A stretch of DNA of 64,000 nucleotides, taken from the NCBI RefSeq assembly GCF_026151205.1, contig NC_087073.1, positions 16,015,837 to 16,079,836 of the forward strand. Direction: 5' to 3'. Positions within the stretch are counted from its first letter, which is position 1, and every line of letters starts with the position of its first letter. A program made the translations under genes and the position numbers. The notes beneath the pieces were generated by a model, which searched no databases, was not told the DNA's origin, and saw only the letters and a list, made by a program, of their open reading frames with translations. The DNA comes from Bolinopsis microptera (lineage: Eukaryota; Ctenophora; Tentaculata; Lobata; Bolinopsidae). Of this stretch, positions 62,940-64,000 are shown in pieces.

Positions 62940-64000
62940 TGCGGGAGATTGTAGAAAGTGCGGGAGATTACAGAAAGGAGGAAGATTGTACAGAAAGGAG
63001 GGAGATTGTAGAAAGGAGGGAGATTGTAGAAAGGAGGGAGATTGTAGAAAGGAGGGAGATTGTAGAAAGGAGGGAGATTGTAAAAGGAGGGAGATTGTAG
63101 AAAGGAGGGAGATTGTAGAAAGGAGGGAGATTGTAGAAAGTAGGGAGATTGTAGAAAGTAGGGAGGTTGTAGAAAGGATGGAGATTGTAGAAAGGAGGGA
63201 GATTGTAGAAAGGAGGGAGGTTGTAGAAAGGAGTGAGATTGTAGAAAGTAGTGAGATTGTAGAAAGGAGGGAGGTTGTAGAAAGGAGGGAGATTGTAGAA
63301 AGGAGGGAGATTGTAGAAAGGAGGGAGATTGTAGAAAGGAGGAGATTGTAGAAAGGAGGGAGATTGTAGAAAGGAGGAGATTGTAGAAAGTAGGGAGATT
63401 GTAGAAAGTAGGGAGATTGTAGAAAGGAAGGAGATTGTAGAAAGGAGGGAGATTGTAGAAAAGAGGGAGATTGTAGAAAGGAGGGAGGTTGTAGAAAGGA
63501 GGGAGGTTGTAGAAAGGAGGGATATTGTAGAAAGTGCGGGAGATTGTAGAAAGGAGGGAGATTGTAGAAAGGAGGGAGGTTGTAGAAAGGAGGGATATTG
63601 TAGAAAGGAGGGAGGTTGTAGAAAGGAGGGATATTGTAGAAAGGAGGGAGATTGTAGAAAGGAGGGAGATTGTAGAAAGGAGTGAGATTGTAGAAAGTAG
63701 TGAGATTGTAGAAAGGAGGGAGATTGTAGAAAGGAGGGAGATTGTAGAAAGGAGGAAGATTGTAGAAAGGAGGGAGATTGTAGAAAGGAGGGAGATTGTA
63801 GAAAGGAGGGAGATTGTAGAAAGGAGGGAGATTGTAGAAAGGAGGGAGATTGTAGAAAGGAGGGAGGTTGTAGAAAGGAGGGAGATCGTAGAAAGGAGGG
63901 AGATCGTAGAAAGGAGGGAGATTGTAGAAAGGAGGGAGATTGTAGAAAGGAGGGAGATTGTAGAAAGGAGGGAGATTGTAGAAAGGAGGGAGATTGTAGA
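62940..64000 (+). repeat. 18-bp minisatellite, about 59 units, runs off the window
   Basis: Unit GGGAGATTGTAGAAAGGA, with variants (AGTAGG, AGGTTG, GATATTG, GATCG) and a few 17-bp units. Because 18 is a multiple of three, two frames stay open over long stretches (repeating EIVERR and GDCRKE), while the third meets TAG in every unit. This explains the two ORFs here; I do not call them genes. Confidence 0.97.

Noticed and set aside
62789-63351. Repeat proteins (EIVERR / GDCRKE) over the minisatellite
   Set aside because: Frames stay open only because the unit is 18 bp; no gene context or start signal supports them.

Overview
The window looks like AT-rich nuclear DNA of an invertebrate animal. 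It has spliced genes with GT..AG introns, long introns, poly-C/G tracts, many MITE-like elements and several animal-type retroelement classes (CR1/L2-like LINE, a Penelope-like reverse transcriptase, an Academ-like DNA transposon). I lean towards a cnidarian or similar early-branching animal, but this rests on repeat style only, not on a marker gene.

Layout. 1-3.7 kb is repeat-rich and gene-free: palindromic foldbacks, an 849-bp element with a 3-bp target duplication, and a mariner-type MITE fragment. 3.7-16.7 kb holds two copies of one minus-strand LINE. A near full-length copy (about 6841-13173) is inserted into an older copy (3745-6840 plus 13174-16716) and flanked by a 17-bp target-site duplication. 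Its ORF1 is remarkable: an intact 533-aa protein joins an AlkB-type Fe(II)/2-oxoglutarate dioxygenase domain to an SGNH/GDSL-type esterase domain. ORF2 is an APE endonuclease plus reverse transcriptase. Both copies are further broken by MITEs with 8-bp target duplications.

18.4-45.3 kb carries the plus-strand mismatch-repair gene MSH6. I can follow 19 exons with consistent splice phases (1090 codons): PWWP domain, acidic linker, mismatch-binding FYE motif, connector, lever and clamp. The ATPase exons do not appear before the window ends, so the last visible intron is over 18 kb or the locus is broken. MSH6 introns contain antisense genes: a small paralogue cluster (21.9-24.8 kb), a 135-aa membrane protein with a TATA box (27.4-27.8 kb), a 146-aa ORF (36.7-37.1 kb) and a cysteine-rich type I membrane protein (39.1-39.7 kb). 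They also contain retroelement remains.

54.6-61.6 kb is a complete DNA transposon of about 6.9 kb with matching 406-bp terminal inverted repeats and a TTC target duplication. It carries a five-exon gene for a 1687-aa protein with zinc-binding motifs, an XPG/FEN1-like nuclease domain and a C-terminal CXC-type cysteine cluster, most like the Academ superfamily. The window ends inside an 18-bp minisatellite of over 1 kb (62.94-64.0 kb).
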